Shown here in pieces: positions 51,296 to 60,926 of a DNA stretch of 64,000 nucleotides. The notes beneath the pieces are model-generated. The model ran no database searches. It was not told the origin of the DNA and saw only the letters and a program-made list of their open reading frames with translations. Each line of letters starts with the position of its first letter. The stretch's first letter is position 1. The position numbers and the translations under genes were made by a program. Source of the DNA: Sphingomonadales bacterium (GTDB lineage Bacteria > Pseudomonadota > Alphaproteobacteria > SMXS01); the NCBI GenBank assembly GCA_022844405.1, contig JALHLV010000001.1, positions 1-64,000 on the forward strand, read 5' to 3'.

Positions 51296-52477
51296 ATGGA
51301 TATCGAACCCTTCACCGTCGCGATCCCCGACGAGGCGATCGACGATGTGAAGCGGCGCCTCAAGGCGACGCGCTTTCCCGATGACTTCGCCAATGACGAC
51401 TGGAAATACGGCACGCCGACGGCGTATCTGAAGTCGCTGGTCGAGTACTGGATCGAGGAATACGACTGGCGCGCCGCCGAGCGGGAGATGAATGCGTTTG
51501 CGCACTTCCGGACCGAGATCGACGGCGTTCCGGTCCACTTCATCCACCACAGGAGCCGGAAGAAGAACGCCGTCCCGATCATCGTCAGCCATGGCTGGCC
51601 GTGGTGCTTCTGGGACATGCGGCACGTCATCCGGCCGCTGGCCGAGGGCAAGCCGGCGTTCGACGTGATCGTGCCGTCGCTCCCGGGATTCGGCTTCTCG
51701 ACGCCGCTCAGGGTGCCCGGCATCAACTGGTGGCGCACCGCCGACCTGTGGCACAAGCTGATGACCGAAGGGCTCGGCTATCCGAAATACGCCGCGAGCG
51801 GCGGCGACTGGGGCGCGCTGGTGACCAGCCAACTCGGTCACAAATACGCCGCCAGCCTGCACGGCATCCACCTGATGCACGCCATCCCGCTCACCCTGTT
51901 CAACCACGAGCGGCCGTGGGACATCACCGGCGGCGCGCTGGTGCCGCCGTCGGTCACCGGTGAGCTGCGCGAGGCGGTCCATGCCCGCCAGCGGCGCATC
52001 GCCAGCCATGTGGCCGTCCAGGTGCTCGATCCCATGACCTTGGCGAACGGCCTCAACGATTCGCCCGCCGGGCTGCTGTCGTGGCTGGTCGAGCGGCGGC
52101 GCGCCTGGGGCGACACAAATGGTGACGTGGAATCGCGGTTCCCGAAAGAGCACCTGATCACCACCACCATGCTCTACTGGCTGACCGGCAGCTTCCATAC
52201 CTCGGCGCGCTACTACGCCGAGGCGGCGCACAATCCGTGGAAGCCGTCCCACGACCGGATGCCGGCCGTCGAGGCGCCGGTCGCGGTCACGTTCCTGGGC
52301 GGCGAAAAGGATCCGGCGGTGTCGGACCCGGTCGCGGCCTTTAGGGGCAGCGAGCGGGCGAAGGTCTACAACCTCCGCCAGGTGACGGCGCATCCGACCG
52401 GCGGCCATTTCGGTCACTATGAGGAGCCGGAGGCGGTGGTCGCGGCCATCCGCGCCATGTTCGCTTCGTCGCGCTAG
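51296..52477 (+). CDS. epoxide hydrolase (EHN-type alpha/beta hydrolase)
   Basis: This 393-residue protein has an N-terminal EHN domain ([45 protein letters not shown]), then the oxyanion motif ISHGWP-like ([13 protein letters not shown]) and the nucleophile elbow [16 protein letters not shown]. The C-terminal [14 protein letters not shown] supplies the catalytic His. It hydrolyses epoxides to diols, relevant to terpenoid or fatty-acid breakdown. The gene ends 61 nt before mtgA. Confidence 0.92.
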   Translation: MDIEPFTVAIPDEAIDDVKRRLKATRFPDDFANDDWKYGTPTAYLKSLVEYWIEEYDWRAAEREMNAFAHFRTEIDGVPVHFIHHRSRKKNAVPIIVSHGWPWCFWDMRHVIRPLAEGKPAFDVIVPSLPGFGFSTPLRVPGINWWRTADLWHKLMTEGLGYPKYAASGGDWGALVTSQLGHKYAASLHGIHLMHAIPLTLFNHERPWDITGGALVPPSVTGELREAVHARQRRIASHVAVQVLDPMTLANGLNDSPAGLLSWLVERRRAWGDTNGDVESRFPKEHLITTTMLYWLTGSFHTSARYYAEAAHNPWKPSHDRMPAVEAPVAVTFLGGEKDPAVSDPVAAFRGSERAKVYNLRQVTAHPTGGHFGHYEEPEAVVAAIRAMFASSR

Positions 52478-52538
52478 TGGCGTCAGGCGGTTGCCCTTAT
52501 GCTGGCGGGAAAACGCCCGGCGGCAGGAGGAACGAGCT

Positions 52539-53243
52539 ATAGCGAAGAAGGCCAAGCGCGGCGTGGTCGGGCGGAGTCTGCGCCTGCTGGGGATGCTGGT
52601 GGCGGTCCTGCTGCTGGCGCCGGCGGTCATCCTTCTCGCCTACCGCTTCGTGCCGCCGCCCGTCACGCCGCTCATGCTGATCCGGCTGACCGAGGGCTAC
52701 GGCATCGACAAGGACTGGACGTCGATCGGCCGCATTTCGCCCAACCTGCAGCGCGCGGTCATGGCGTCGGAGGATGCCAAGTTCTGTATCCACAACGGCT
52801 TCGACTGGGAGGCGCTGGAGGAGAATGTCGGCAAGCTGCAGCGGGGCAAGCGCTCGCGCGGCGGCAGCACCATCTCCATGCAGACGGCGAAGAACCTGTT
52901 CCTGTGGCCGCACCGGTCGTTCGTTCGCAAGGGGATCGAAGCCTACCTGACGCTCTGGGTGGAGTTCCTGCTGCCGAAGGAGCGTATCCTGGAGTTGTAT
53001 TTGAACATCGCCGAATGGGGCAAGGGCATCTACGGCGCCGAGGCGGCGGCCCGGCACCATTTCGGCGTGTCGGCCTCGAAGCTCAGCCCGCGTCAGGCCG
53101 CGCTGCTTGCCGTCACGCTGCCCTTGCCGCTGGAGTACAATCCAGGCAGGCCCGGACCATACCTCTCGAAGCGCGCCGGGGTGATCCAGGGCCGCATGTA
53201 TTCGGTGCCGTATACCGCCAAAGGCGTCTGCAAGGAACAATGA
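52539..53243 (+). CDS. mtgA: monofunctional peptidoglycan transglycosylase
   Basis: This GT51 enzyme has ~234 residues: one N-terminal membrane helix ([19 protein letters not shown]), then [17 protein letters not shown] (catalytic Glu), [41 protein letters not shown] and [21 protein letters not shown]. It polymerises lipid II. The start is odd: a perfect AGGAGG (52525-52530) points to ATA at 52539, followed by GCG AAG AAG. The first canonical start in frame is GTG 52563, without SD. The chosen start follows the SD. Confidence 0.88.
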   Translation: MAKKAKRGVVGRSLRLLGMLVAVLLLAPAVILLAYRFVPPPVTPLMLIRLTEGYGIDKDWTSIGRISPNLQRAVMASEDAKFCIHNGFDWEALEENVGKLQRGKRSRGGSTISMQTAKNLFLWPHRSFVRKGIEAYLTLWVEFLLPKERILELYLNIAEWGKGIYGAEAAARHHFGVSASKLSPRQAALLAVTLPLPLEYNPGRPGPYLSKRAGVIQGRMYSVPYTAKGVCKEQ

Positions 53244-53247
53244 AGCC

Positions 53248-54762
53248 ATGACCCTGCTCAAACCGGACAGCATCTATCTCGGCACCGGGGCGGCGCCCCA
53301 GTATCTCAGCCTCAAGCGCGGCAACCGGCACGGCCTGATCGCCGGGGCGACCGGCACGGGCAAGACCGTGTCGCTGCAGATCCTGGCCGAGGGCTTCTCC
53401 CGCGCCGGCGTGCCGGTGTTCATGGCCGACGCCAAGGGCGACCTGTCGGGCATCTGCCAGGCCGGCGCGCCGAAGGATTTCCTGCTCAAGCGGGCGGCGC
53501 AGATCGGCCTCGACGACTACGGGTTCGAGGCGTTCCCGGTGGTGTTCTGGGACCTGTTCGGCCAGCAGGGCCATCCGGTGCGCACGACCGTGTCCGAGAT
53601 GGGTCCGCTGCTGCTCAGCCAGATGCTGGCGCTCAATGACGTGCAGGAAGGCGTGCTCAACATCGCCTTCCGGGTGGCCGACGAGCAGGGCCTGCTGCTG
53701 CTCGACCTGAAGGATTTGCGCGCCATGCTGAGCCATATCGCCGAGAACGCGGCGCAGCTCACCAACGAATACGGCAATGTCTCGAAGGCCTCCGTCGGCT
53801 CCATCCAGCGTGCGCTGCTGACCCTGGAGAACGAGGGCGCCGAAGGCTTCTTCGGCGAGCCGGCGCTGGAGCTGCGCGATTTCCTCGCGCACGGGCCGGA
53901 CGGGCGCGGCACCATCAACATCCTGGCGGCCGACAAGCTGATCCAGTCGCCGAAAACCTACGCCACCTTCCTGCTGTGGCTGCTGTCCGAGCTGTTCGAG
54001 GACCTGCCCGAGGTGGGCGACCCGGACAAGCCGACGCTGGTGTTCTTCTTCGATGAGGCGCACCTGCTGTTCAAGGACACGCCCAAGGCGCTGATCGACA
54101 AGGTGACCCAGGTGGTGCGGCTGGTGCGCTCGAAGGGTGTCGGCGTGTATTTCATCACCCAGAGTCCCGACGACATCCCGGACGATGTGCTGGGCCAGCT
54201 CGGCAACCGCATCCAGCATGCGCTGCGCGCCTTCACGCCGCGCGACCAGGCGGCGGTGCGCACCGCGGCGCAGACGTTCCGGCAGAATCCGGCGTTCGAT
54301 ACCAGCCAGGTGATCACCGAGCTGGCGGTGGGCGAGGCGCTGGTCTCGACCCTCGACGACAAGGGCGTGCCGACCATGGTCGACCGGGCGCTGATCCGGC
54401 CGCCGCAGTCGCGGCTGGGGCCGGTCAGCCCGCAGGAGCGCCAGCAGGTGATGAGCGCCAGCGCCATGTCGGGCCGCTACGACACCATGCGCGACCGGGA
54501 ATCCGCCTATGAGCGCCTGACCCAGCGGGTCGAGCCGCGCCAGCAACAGCAGCAGCAACGGCAGGGGCCATGGGGTGGCGGACGCGACCACGAGCCGCCG
54601 GCTCGTGATTACGACCCACCGCCGCGTCCGGCGCCGCGCGCGCCATCGACCCGGCAGCGCCAGGGCGTCGGCGAAACCTTCGCCAAGTCGATCGCGTCGT
54701 CGGTGGGCAGGGAGATCGGCCGGGCGCTGCTGCGCGGCCTGATGGGATCGTTGAAACGGTAG
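53248..54762 (+). CDS. HerA/YjgR-like ATPase (DUF853)
   Basis: This 504-residue P-loop protein has Walker [17 protein letters not shown], a Walker [15 protein letters not shown], and [39 protein letters not shown] (arginine finger region) as in the YjgR branch of HerA helicases. The C-terminal ~90 residues are Gln- and Pro-rich linker, then a short conserved [14 protein letters not shown]. Function of this branch is unresolved. It begins 4 nt after mtgA. Confidence 0.9.
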   Translation: MTLLKPDSIYLGTGAAPQYLSLKRGNRHGLIAGATGTGKTVSLQILAEGFSRAGVPVFMADAKGDLSGICQAGAPKDFLLKRAAQIGLDDYGFEAFPVVFWDLFGQQGHPVRTTVSEMGPLLLSQMLALNDVQEGVLNIAFRVADEQGLLLLDLKDLRAMLSHIAENAAQLTNEYGNVSKASVGSIQRALLTLENEGAEGFFGEPALELRDFLAHGPDGRGTINILAADKLIQSPKTYATFLLWLLSELFEDLPEVGDPDKPTLVFFFDEAHLLFKDTPKALIDKVTQVVRLVRSKGVGVYFITQSPDDIPDDVLGQLGNRIQHALRAFTPRDQAAVRTAAQTFRQNPAFDTSQVITELAVGEALVSTLDDKGVPTMVDRALIRPPQSRLGPVSPQERQQVMSASAMSGRYDTMRDRESAYERLTQRVEPRQQQQQQRQGPWGGGRDHEPPARDYDPPPRPAPRAPSTRQRQGVGETFAKSIASSVGREIGRALLRGLMGSLKR

Positions 54763-54763
54763 A

Positions 54764-55210
54764 TTACCGCCGCGGGCGGTTGAGGAAGATCAGCGAGGCG
54801 ACCGCGCCGATCAGCAGCGCGCCGCCGAGCGCGGTCAGCGGCCGCGCCGACACCCAGTCCTCGGCGGCCTCGACGCCCTTCAGTGCGTCGTCGGCCAGGT
54901 CCAGCAGCTCGTTGCCGGGTTGGCGGGGCAGCGGCCGGGTCACCAGGTTGTAGAGCGCGAATGCGAAGCCGCCGCCGATGGGCAGCAGGCCCGCGCCGAC
55001 GGCAAAGGCCGCCCAGCCCGCTCCCCAGACAGGCGTCAGCGCCATGTAGACCGCCGCGAGCAGGAAGCCCGCGGCGGTGGTGAAGATCGCGAAGCAGGCG
55101 CCGCCGAGGAAAATCCCGGCGGGTATCCTGCTCCACGGTATCGATGCGGTTGGCCTGGCCGCTGCCGAGACCGTCAGCAACAGGCCGACGGCCTTGGTCA
55201 GCAGGCCCAT
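54764..55210 (-). CDS. phage-holin-like / YqjE-like membrane protein
   Basis: This 148-residue protein has two central hydrophobic helices (IFTTAAGFLLAAVYMALTPV, AAFAVGAGLLPIGGGFAFALY) and a C-terminal one (LTALGGALLIGAVASLIFL). It follows a YqjD/DUF883-type gene with a 1-nt TGATG overlap, the usual yqjD-yqjE arrangement. In that setting the pair anchors ribosomes or ribosome-associated factors at the inner membrane in stationary phase in E. coli; equivalence here is inference. Confidence 0.75.
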   Translation of the reverse strand: MGLLTKAVGLLLTVSAAARPTASIPWSRIPAGIFLGGACFAIFTTAAGFLLAAVYMALTPVWGAGWAAFAVGAGLLPIGGGFAFALYNLVTRPLPRQPGNELLDLADDALKGVEAAEDWVSARPLTALGGALLIGAVASLIFLNRPRR

Positions 55211-55542
55211 CAGCGGCGGCCGCCGGCCAGCAGCAGCGCCAGGATGGCGCCGACGCTGAACGCGACGCCAAGGCTGGTCAGCGGCTGCTTCTGCACGTTC
55301 AGCCTGACCGAGTCGACGGCCTGCTGGCTGCGGTCGCTCAGGATCACGCCCAGATCCTCCAGCCGCTCGCGGAGTGCTTCAAGTTCTGCTTTTGCTTCGT
55401 TCATACCCGTCCTCGTTCCTTCGCGCAGGACCTGCTGAGTCGAAGCGACCAGAGCGTCCCAATCCTTCTGCAACTTGCGCAGATCCTTCTTCAGGTTTTC
55501 CACCTTCACGGTGTCTACATCGTCAGCCGGTGCATCCGCCAT
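55210..55542 (-). CDS. DUF883 (YqjD/ElaB-like) protein
   Basis: This protein has 110 residues from ATG 55542 with AAAGGA upstream. A coiled-coil (VENLKKDLRKLQKDWDALVAS, ELEALRERLEDLGVIL) precedes a C-terminal helix (LGVAFSVGAILALLLAGGRR) with the typical GxxR tail. YqjD and ElaB are tail-anchored ribosome-binding proteins under RpoS control in E. coli. It is first in the leftward pair. Confidence 0.86.
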   Translation of the reverse strand: MADAPADDVDTVKVENLKKDLRKLQKDWDALVASTQQVLREGTRTGMNEAKAELEALRERLEDLGVILSDRSQQAVDSVRLNVQKQPLTSLGVAFSVGAILALLLAGGRR

Positions 55543-55810
55543 CGCGATTTCCTTTCCGTTGTCCATTACGCCGGTCGCAGGTCGGCCATTCTACCGGCCA
55601 CCAGAAACACCAATGCCCAGTATAGCATGTTTCCCATCTCCTCCGATGGCGACGGGCCGGTTCCCTGGAACCGCGGCCCAATCCAGCCATCAACGCCGGT
55701 GACCGGGAACGGTTCCTACTTAGGCGGCGGGTAAGACATTACCAGCGCGCGCCTATCCGGCTCAACTTGGTTCTCCCACTCCAATCGCGCCACGCACTGA
55801 TATGGGATTT

Positions 55811-55844
55811 AATCGATTGAATTAATCATTCGATTGAATATAGT
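55811..55844 (+). promoter_or_regulatory. promoter and operator of the CecR-like export operon
   Basis: A 25-bp imperfect palindrome, AATCGATTGA...CATTCGATT (55811-55835), overlaps a promoter with TTGAAT (55817-55822), a 16-bp spacer and TATAGT (55839-55844). A TetR-family dimer could block RNA polymerase here, giving autorepression of the operon starting at 55881. The rest of the gap 55567-55810 holds nothing I can name. Confidence 0.65.
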
Positions 55845-55880
55845 CTGGCTCACAATCCGGACGAGTCGCGGGAGCGGGTC

Positions 55881-56543
55881 ATGCAGGTGGCGATGGAAAA
55901 GGCGGACGCGAGGCAGCGGCTGGTCGAGGCGGCGCTGAAAATGTTCGGCGAGCATGGCTTCAAGGGCGCCTCGACCCGCGCCATCGCCGGCGAGGCGGGC
56001 GCCAACATCGCCGCCATTCCCTATTATTTCGGTGGCAAGGACGGCCTTTACCTGGCGGTCGCCGGCCACATCGCCGACCAGATCACCGGACGCATGGGGC
56101 CGGCCCTGCAGATGGCCCGGCAGCTCGCCGACGACCCGGCGACCACGCCGGAGCAGCGCCGCAATACCATGCTGGCGCTGGGCGACGGCTTCGTCTCCAT
56201 GCTGGTGGGCACCGAAGAGGCGGCGCTGTGGGCGCGCTTCATGGTGCGCGAGCAGTTCGACCCGACCGAGGCGTTCGATGTGCTCTACAGCCGGGTCATG
56301 GGTCCGTCCTATGTGGTGATCGCCAAGCTGCTCGGCCCGTTGCTCGGGCTGGAGCCCGACTCGGATATCCTGAAGCTGCGCATCTTCGCGGTGGTCGGCC
56401 AGGCGCTGGTGTTTCGCGTGGCGCGCGCCGCGATCCTGCGGCGGCTGGAGTGGGACGCCTATACGCCCGAGCGGCTGGACCAGATCCGCGCCGCGCTACG
56501 CGCCAACATCATTGCCATCATGGACGCCGGGAGGCCCGCATGA
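55881..56543 (+). CDS. CecR-like TetR-family repressor
   Basis: This 220-residue protein has an N-terminal TetR HTH (ARQRLVEAALKMFGEHGFKGAS, TRAIAGEAGANIAAIPYYFGGKDGLY) and a C-terminal domain resembling CecR/YbiH (DUF1956: WARFMVREQFDPTEAFDVLY). In E. coli CecR represses ybhG-ybhFSR, an HlyD/ABC export operon, and the same arrangement follows here with a 4-nt ATGA overlap. It likely responds to a toxic small molecule. Confidence 0.88.
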   Translation: MQVAMEKADARQRLVEAALKMFGEHGFKGASTRAIAGEAGANIAAIPYYFGGKDGLYLAVAGHIADQITGRMGPALQMARQLADDPATTPEQRRNTMLALGDGFVSMLVGTEEAALWARFMVREQFDPTEAFDVLYSRVMGPSYVVIAKLLGPLLGLEPDSDILKLRIFAVVGQALVFRVARAAILRRLEWDAYTPERLDQIRAALRANIIAIMDAGRPA

Positions 56544-57493
56544 GGGCGCTCGCTGCCCTCGGCCTTGTGGCCTGCCTGCTCGCCGCCTGCGGCGACGGCG
56601 GATCGTCGTCCTGGCAGGGCTATGTGGAAGGTGATCCGCTGCTGGTCGGCCCCAAGGCCTCCGGCCAGCTCAGCAAGCTGGCGGTCGATTCGGGCGCGCG
56701 GGTTGAGCAGGGCGCGCTGCTGTTCATTCTCGACGCCGACACGGTGCTGGCCCGCCGCGACCAGGCCGCGGCGCGCCAGCAGCAGGCGCAGGCCCAGCTC
56801 GACGACCTGCTGAAGGGCAAGCGTCCCGAGGAGATCGCCGTGGTCGACGCCCAGATCCGCGAGGCCGAGGCGAGGCTCGCCGTCGCCCAGCGCGACTACG
56901 AGCGGCTCGAGAAGCTGGTTGCCACCAAGGTCGCGTCGGTGAAGGCGTTCGACGCCGCCAGGGGTGACCGTGACATAGCCGCCGCCGAGCTGGAGCGTCT
57001 GAAGCGCGAGCGCCGCAGCCAGTTGCTGCCGGGCCGCGCGGACGCCGTCGAGGCGGCGCGGCGCAACGTGGCCGCCGCCCAGGCCCAGCTCGCCGAGGCC
57101 GAGACGGCGCTGCGCGAGCGCTCGGTTTACGCGCCCAGGGCAGGCGCGGTGCAGGACGTGTTCTTCCGCGAGGGCGAGGTGGTGACCGAAGGCCGGCCGG
57201 TGGTGTCGATTCTGCCGCCCGCCAACCGGAAGGTGCTGTTCTACGTGCCCGAGGCCGACCTGGCGCGGGTCAAGCAAGGCGCGGTCGTCGGCGTCGGCTG
57301 CGACAACTGCCCGTCCGGCATGACCGCGAGAGTGACCTTCGTGTCAAGCGAGGCCGAGTTCACCCCGCCGGTGATCTTCTCGGTCCAGACACGGGAGAAG
57401 CTGGTCTACAAGGTCGAGGCGGTGCCGGAAAAGAATGCGGCTTCGCTGAAGCCCGGCCAGCCGGTTGATGTGGTGCTGGGCGATGAACGGTGA
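56540..57493 (+). CDS. HlyD-family periplasmic adaptor lipoprotein
   Basis: This protein has 317 residues from ATG 56540. The N-terminus LGLVACLLAACGDGG has a lipobox-like AAC, so it may be lipidated. HlyD features: lipoyl half (YVEGDPLLVGPKASGQLSKL, GARVEQGALLF), a long coiled-coil hairpin (residues ~75-190 with YERLEKLVATKVAS) and the second lipoyl half ERSVYAPRAGAVQDVFFREGEVV. It links the ABC exporter to the outer membrane. Confidence 0.9.
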   Translation: MRALAALGLVACLLAACGDGGSSSWQGYVEGDPLLVGPKASGQLSKLAVDSGARVEQGALLFILDADTVLARRDQAAARQQQAQAQLDDLLKGKRPEEIAVVDAQIREAEARLAVAQRDYERLEKLVATKVASVKAFDAARGDRDIAAAELERLKRERRSQLLPGRADAVEAARRNVAAAQAQLAEAETALRERSVYAPRAGAVQDVFFREGEVVTEGRPVVSILPPANRKVLFYVPEADLARVKQGAVVGVGCDNCPSGMTARVTFVSSEAEFTPPVIFSVQTREKLVYKVEAVPEKNAASLKPGQPVDVVLGDER

Positions 57494-58412
57494 GGTGAAC
57501 GCCATCGAGGCGGCCGGCCTGACCAAGCGATTCGGCGAGAAGACGGTCGTCGACAACGTCTCGCTGGAGGTGAAGCAGGGCGAGATCGTCGGCTTCCTCG
57601 GGCCCAACGGCTCGGGCAAGACCACGACCATCCGCATGCTCACCGGCCTGCTGACGCCCGACAGCGGCACCGGCAGCTGCCTCGGCTTCGACATCGTCCG
57701 CGAGGCCGACCAGATCAAGCGCAATATCGGCTACATGACCCAGCGCTTCAGCTTCTACGAGGACCTGTCGATCCGCGAGAACCTGGAGTTCGTCGCCCGC
57801 CTCTACAACCTCAAGCCGATGAAGGACTATGTGGACCGGACGCTCGAGCGGCTCGGCCTGCTCAGCCGCCAGAAGCAGCTCGCCGGCCAGCTTTCCGGCG
57901 GCTGGAAGCAGCGGCTGGCGCTGGCGGCCTGCATCATGCACGAACCCCGGCTGCTGATGCTCGACGAGCCTACCGCCGGCGTCGACCCGCAGGCGCGGCG
58001 CGAGTTCTGGGACCAGATACATCAGCTCGCGGACGAAGGCCTGACCGTGCTGGTCAGCACCCATTACATGGACGAGGCCGAACGCTGCCACCGCATCGTC
58101 TACATCTCCTACGGCAAGGTGGTGGCGCGCGGCACGGTCGAGGAGGTGATTGCCTCGTCCGGCCTCACCACCTGGGTGATCCGCGGCGTCGCCAACGGCG
58201 CGCTGGCCGACGAGCTGCGCCGCCAGCCCGGCGTCGAGCAGGTGGCCCAGTTCGGCACAACGTTGCATGTGGTCGGCTCCGACGCCGTGGCGCTGCGCGC
58301 CGCCGTCGACCGCTACGCCAGCCGTCCGGGCCTCGAGATCGCACCCGGCGAAACCAGCCTGGAGGACGTGTTCATCCGACTGATGAGCCAGCATGGCGAG
58401 GCGCGCTCATGA
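57483..58412 (+). CDS. ABC exporter ATP-binding protein (YbhF-like, single domain)
   Basis: This protein has 309 residues from ATG 57483, overlapping the adaptor gene by 11 nt; GTG 57495 is an alternative. Motifs: FLGPNGSGKTTTIRML (Walker A), LSGGWKQRLALA (signature), RLLMLDEPTAGVDPQARRE (Walker B) and STHYMDEAE (switch His). E. coli YbhF has two such domains; this has one. It should pair as a homodimer with the permease that follows. Confidence 0.93.
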   Translation: MNGEVNAIEAAGLTKRFGEKTVVDNVSLEVKQGEIVGFLGPNGSGKTTTIRMLTGLLTPDSGTGSCLGFDIVREADQIKRNIGYMTQRFSFYEDLSIRENLEFVARLYNLKPMKDYVDRTLERLGLLSRQKQLAGQLSGGWKQRLALAACIMHEPRLLMLDEPTAGVDPQARREFWDQIHQLADEGLTVLVSTHYMDEAERCHRIVYISYGKVVARGTVEEVIASSGLTTWVIRGVANGALADELRRQPGVEQVAQFGTTLHVVGSDAVALRAAVDRYASRPGLEIAPGETSLEDVFIRLMSQHGEARS

Positions 58413-59545
58413 GCAAGATGAGTGGGGGCAGCCGCATCAAGGCCATCCTGATCAAGGAGTTCATCCAGCTCCGCCGCGACCGGCTGACCTTCGGCATGAT
58501 GGTCGGCATCCCGATCATGCAGCTCATCCTGTTCGGCTTCGCCATCAACACCGACCCCAAGCAGCTTCCCACCGCGATCATCGCGCCAAATCCCAGCGCC
58601 TATACCCGCGATATCCTGGCGGGCATGCGCAACTCAGACTATTTCCGCTTCGAGAAGGACACCGTTAGCGAGGCCGAGGCGGAAGAGGGGCTGAAGCGCG
58701 GCGAGTTGTCGTTCGTGGTGACGTTTCCCGCCGATTTCGGCCGCGACCTGGTGCGCGGCCAGCGGCCGCAGGTGCTGATCGAGGCCGACGCCACCGATCC
58801 GTCGGCCGCCAGCAACGCCGTCGGCGCCTTCAACCGGATCGTCGACGATGCCCTGCGCGACGACCTGGTCGGTCCGATGGCCCAGGAGAAACGCGGCCAG
58901 CCAGCCGTCGACGTGGTCGTCCACCGGCTCTACAACCCGGAAGGCATCACCCGCTACAACATCGTGCCCGGCCTGCTGGGCGTGATCCTCACCATGACGA
59001 TGACGCTGATGACGGCGATCTCGCTGACCCGCGAGGCCGAGCGCGGTACCATGGAGAACCTGCTGGCCATGCCGGTGAAGCCGGTCGAGGTGATGATCGG
59101 CAAGATCGCGCCTTATATCGGCATCGGCTTCGTGCAGGTGACCATCATCCTGCTGGCGGCGCATTTCGTGTTCGGCGTGCCGATGATGGGCTCGTTCGCG
59201 GCGCTGTTCGTGGGGCTCGCCGCGTTCATCGCCACCAATCTGGCGCTGGGCTACACATTCTCGACCATCGCCCGCAGCCAGATGCAGGCCATGCAGATGA
59301 CGTTCTTCTTCTTCCTGCCGTCGATCCTGCTGTCGGGCTTCATGTTCCCGTTCCTCGGCATGCCCGAATGGGCGCGCTGGCTCGGCTCGGTGCTGCCGCT
59401 GACCCATTTCCTGCGCATCGTCCGCGGCACCCTGCTCAAGGGCAGCGACATGTGGGACATATTGCCGAACCTGTGGCCGATCCTGCTGATCTTCACCATC
59501 GTCTCGACCATCGCCCTGCTGCGCTACCGCAAGACGCTGGACTAG
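58409..59545 (+). CDS. ABC-2 type permease (YbhS/YbhR-like)
   Basis: This 378-residue membrane protein has an N-terminal helix (RLTFGMMVGIPIMQLILFGFAINTD), a large periplasmic loop (residues ~50-180), and five C-terminal helices (GLLGVILTMTMTLMTAIS, YIGIGFVQVTIILLAAHFV, FFFFLPSILLSGFMFPF, LLIFTIVSTIALLRYR). The start overlaps the ATPase stop (ATGA). It is the only permease gene, so it must form a homodimer. Confidence 0.9.
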   Translation: MSKMSGGSRIKAILIKEFIQLRRDRLTFGMMVGIPIMQLILFGFAINTDPKQLPTAIIAPNPSAYTRDILAGMRNSDYFRFEKDTVSEAEAEEGLKRGELSFVVTFPADFGRDLVRGQRPQVLIEADATDPSAASNAVGAFNRIVDDALRDDLVGPMAQEKRGQPAVDVVVHRLYNPEGITRYNIVPGLLGVILTMTMTLMTAISLTREAERGTMENLLAMPVKPVEVMIGKIAPYIGIGFVQVTIILLAAHFVFGVPMMGSFAALFVGLAAFIATNLALGYTFSTIARSQMQAMQMTFFFFLPSILLSGFMFPFLGMPEWARWLGSVLPLTHFLRIVRGTLLKGSDMWDILPNLWPILLIFTIVSTIALLRYRKTLD

Positions 59546-59573
59546 CAGCGTTTTTCTTTCCATCAATGGGTGC

Positions 59574-60527
59574 ATGGACAATCTGGCGCATACGCTGGCC
59601 GGCGCAGCCCTCGGCGAGGCCGGCCTGAAGCAGAAAACCGGGCTCGGCATGGCCACGCTGATGATCGCGGCCAACCTGCCCGACCTCGACGTCATCGGTT
59701 TGTTCTTCGGCGAGAACCTGGCGTGGCGGCGCGGCTGGACCCACGGGCCCATCGCGCTGGTGCTGCTGCCCCTGCTGCTGGCGCCGCTCATGGTTGCGTT
59801 CGACCGCTGGCAGGCACGGCGCGGCAAGCGGCCGGTGGACCGGCTGCCGGTGCGCCTCGGGTGGGTGCTGGCGCTCGCCTATATCGGCATTCTGTCGCAT
59901 CCGCTGCTCGACTTCCTCAACACCTACGGCATCCGCTGCCTGATGCCGTTCTCCGACCGCTGGTTCTACGGCGACGCGCTGTTCATCATCGACCTGCTGG
60001 TCTGGACGTCGCTGGGCCTGGGAATCTGGCTGTCGCGGCGCCGGGCGAAGCGGGGCGGGGCAGGGACCTGGAAGCCCGCCGCCGTGGCGCTGGCCTTCGT
60101 CGCCGTCTATTCGAGTGCCATGGGCGCGGCCAGCGCCGCCGCCGAACGCTATGTGGCGCGGGAGGTGGCGGCGCGCGGCATGGGCGATCCGAAAAGCGTC
60201 CTCGCCAGCCCCGTGCCGCTCGATCCGTTCCGCCGCGCCATCGTGTTCAGCACCGGCCCGGCCTACGGCTTCGGCGAGCTGCGCTGGCGGCCCGGCCCCC
60301 TGCTGACGCTGGAGCCGGACCTGGTGCCGACCAACATGGACGATCCCGCCATCGCCCGGGCGCAGGCGCAGGACAAGAAGGTGGCCGACTTCCTCTACTG
60401 GTCGCGGCTGCCCTTCGCCGAAATCGATCGGCGGCCGGGTCTTGCCGAAGTCGCCATCGGCGATGCCCGTTACAACCGCTGGCCGGCGGATGGCCGGTTC
60501 ACGGTACGGGCGACGGTACCCGATTGA
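59574..60527 (+). CDS. YdjM/DUF457-like membrane-bound metal-dependent hydrolase
   Basis: This 317-residue membrane protein carries the YdjM family motifs: MDNLAHTLAGAALGEAGL, NLPDLDVI with WTHGPIALVLLPLLL, and SHPLLDFLNTYGIRCLMPFSDRWFYGD. His and Asp residues at the membrane face should bind metal. The C-terminal ~130 residues are soluble. The E. coli relative is SOS-induced; no LexA box is visible here. Its stop overlaps the convergent gene by 29 nt. Confidence 0.85.
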   Translation: MDNLAHTLAGAALGEAGLKQKTGLGMATLMIAANLPDLDVIGLFFGENLAWRRGWTHGPIALVLLPLLLAPLMVAFDRWQARRGKRPVDRLPVRLGWVLALAYIGILSHPLLDFLNTYGIRCLMPFSDRWFYGDALFIIDLLVWTSLGLGIWLSRRRAKRGGAGTWKPAAVALAFVAVYSSAMGAASAAAERYVAREVAARGMGDPKSVLASPVPLDPFRRAIVFSTGPAYGFGELRWRPGPLLTLEPDLVPTNMDDPAIARAQAQDKKVADFLYWSRLPFAEIDRRPGLAEVAIGDARYNRWPADGRFTVRATVPD

Positions 60528-60855
60528 GCCGCATGGCGACGGCCGTCGCCGCGAGGCCCGCGGCCAGCATCGCCGACAGCACGCCCGCATAGAAGCCGGC
60601 GCTTTCCTTGGGTGGCCCGTACATCAGGTGATCCAGCGTCGGCACCAGCAGCGACAGCGTCAGGCCGCAGAACGCGCCCCAGGCCGTCGCCAGGCCGATC
60701 CTGCTTCGTGCCGTCGCCGCCCACAACATACCCGCCGCCACCAGCAGTTCGTCGAACGCCAGCGGCAGGAACCGCTCCTGTCCCCACCAGCGGGCGACCT
60801 CGCTGCCGGCGACCAGGATGGCGACGGCGGCGGTGAAGAGGCGAAGGAACGTCAT
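60499..60855 (-). CDS. four-helix membrane protein of unknown function
   Basis: This 118-residue protein has hydrophobic helices at about residues 1-20, 33-49, 52-75 and 87-108 and a short basic and Pro-rich end. ATG 60855 has AGGAGAT upstream. I do not recognise the family. It is divergent from the GST gene and converges on the YdjM-like gene. Confidence 0.7.
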   Translation of the reverse strand: MTFLRLFTAAVAILVAGSEVARWWGQERFLPLAFDELLVAAGMLWAATARSRIGLATAWGAFCGLTLSLLVPTLDHLMYGPPKESAGFYAGVLSAMLAAGLAATAVAMRLNRVPSPVP

Positions 60856-60926
60856 GCCGATCTCCTTTGTTGTGTCGGTGAGCCGCCGCCACGATACTTC
60901 CTTCGGGGGCTGAAACGGAGGATGGG

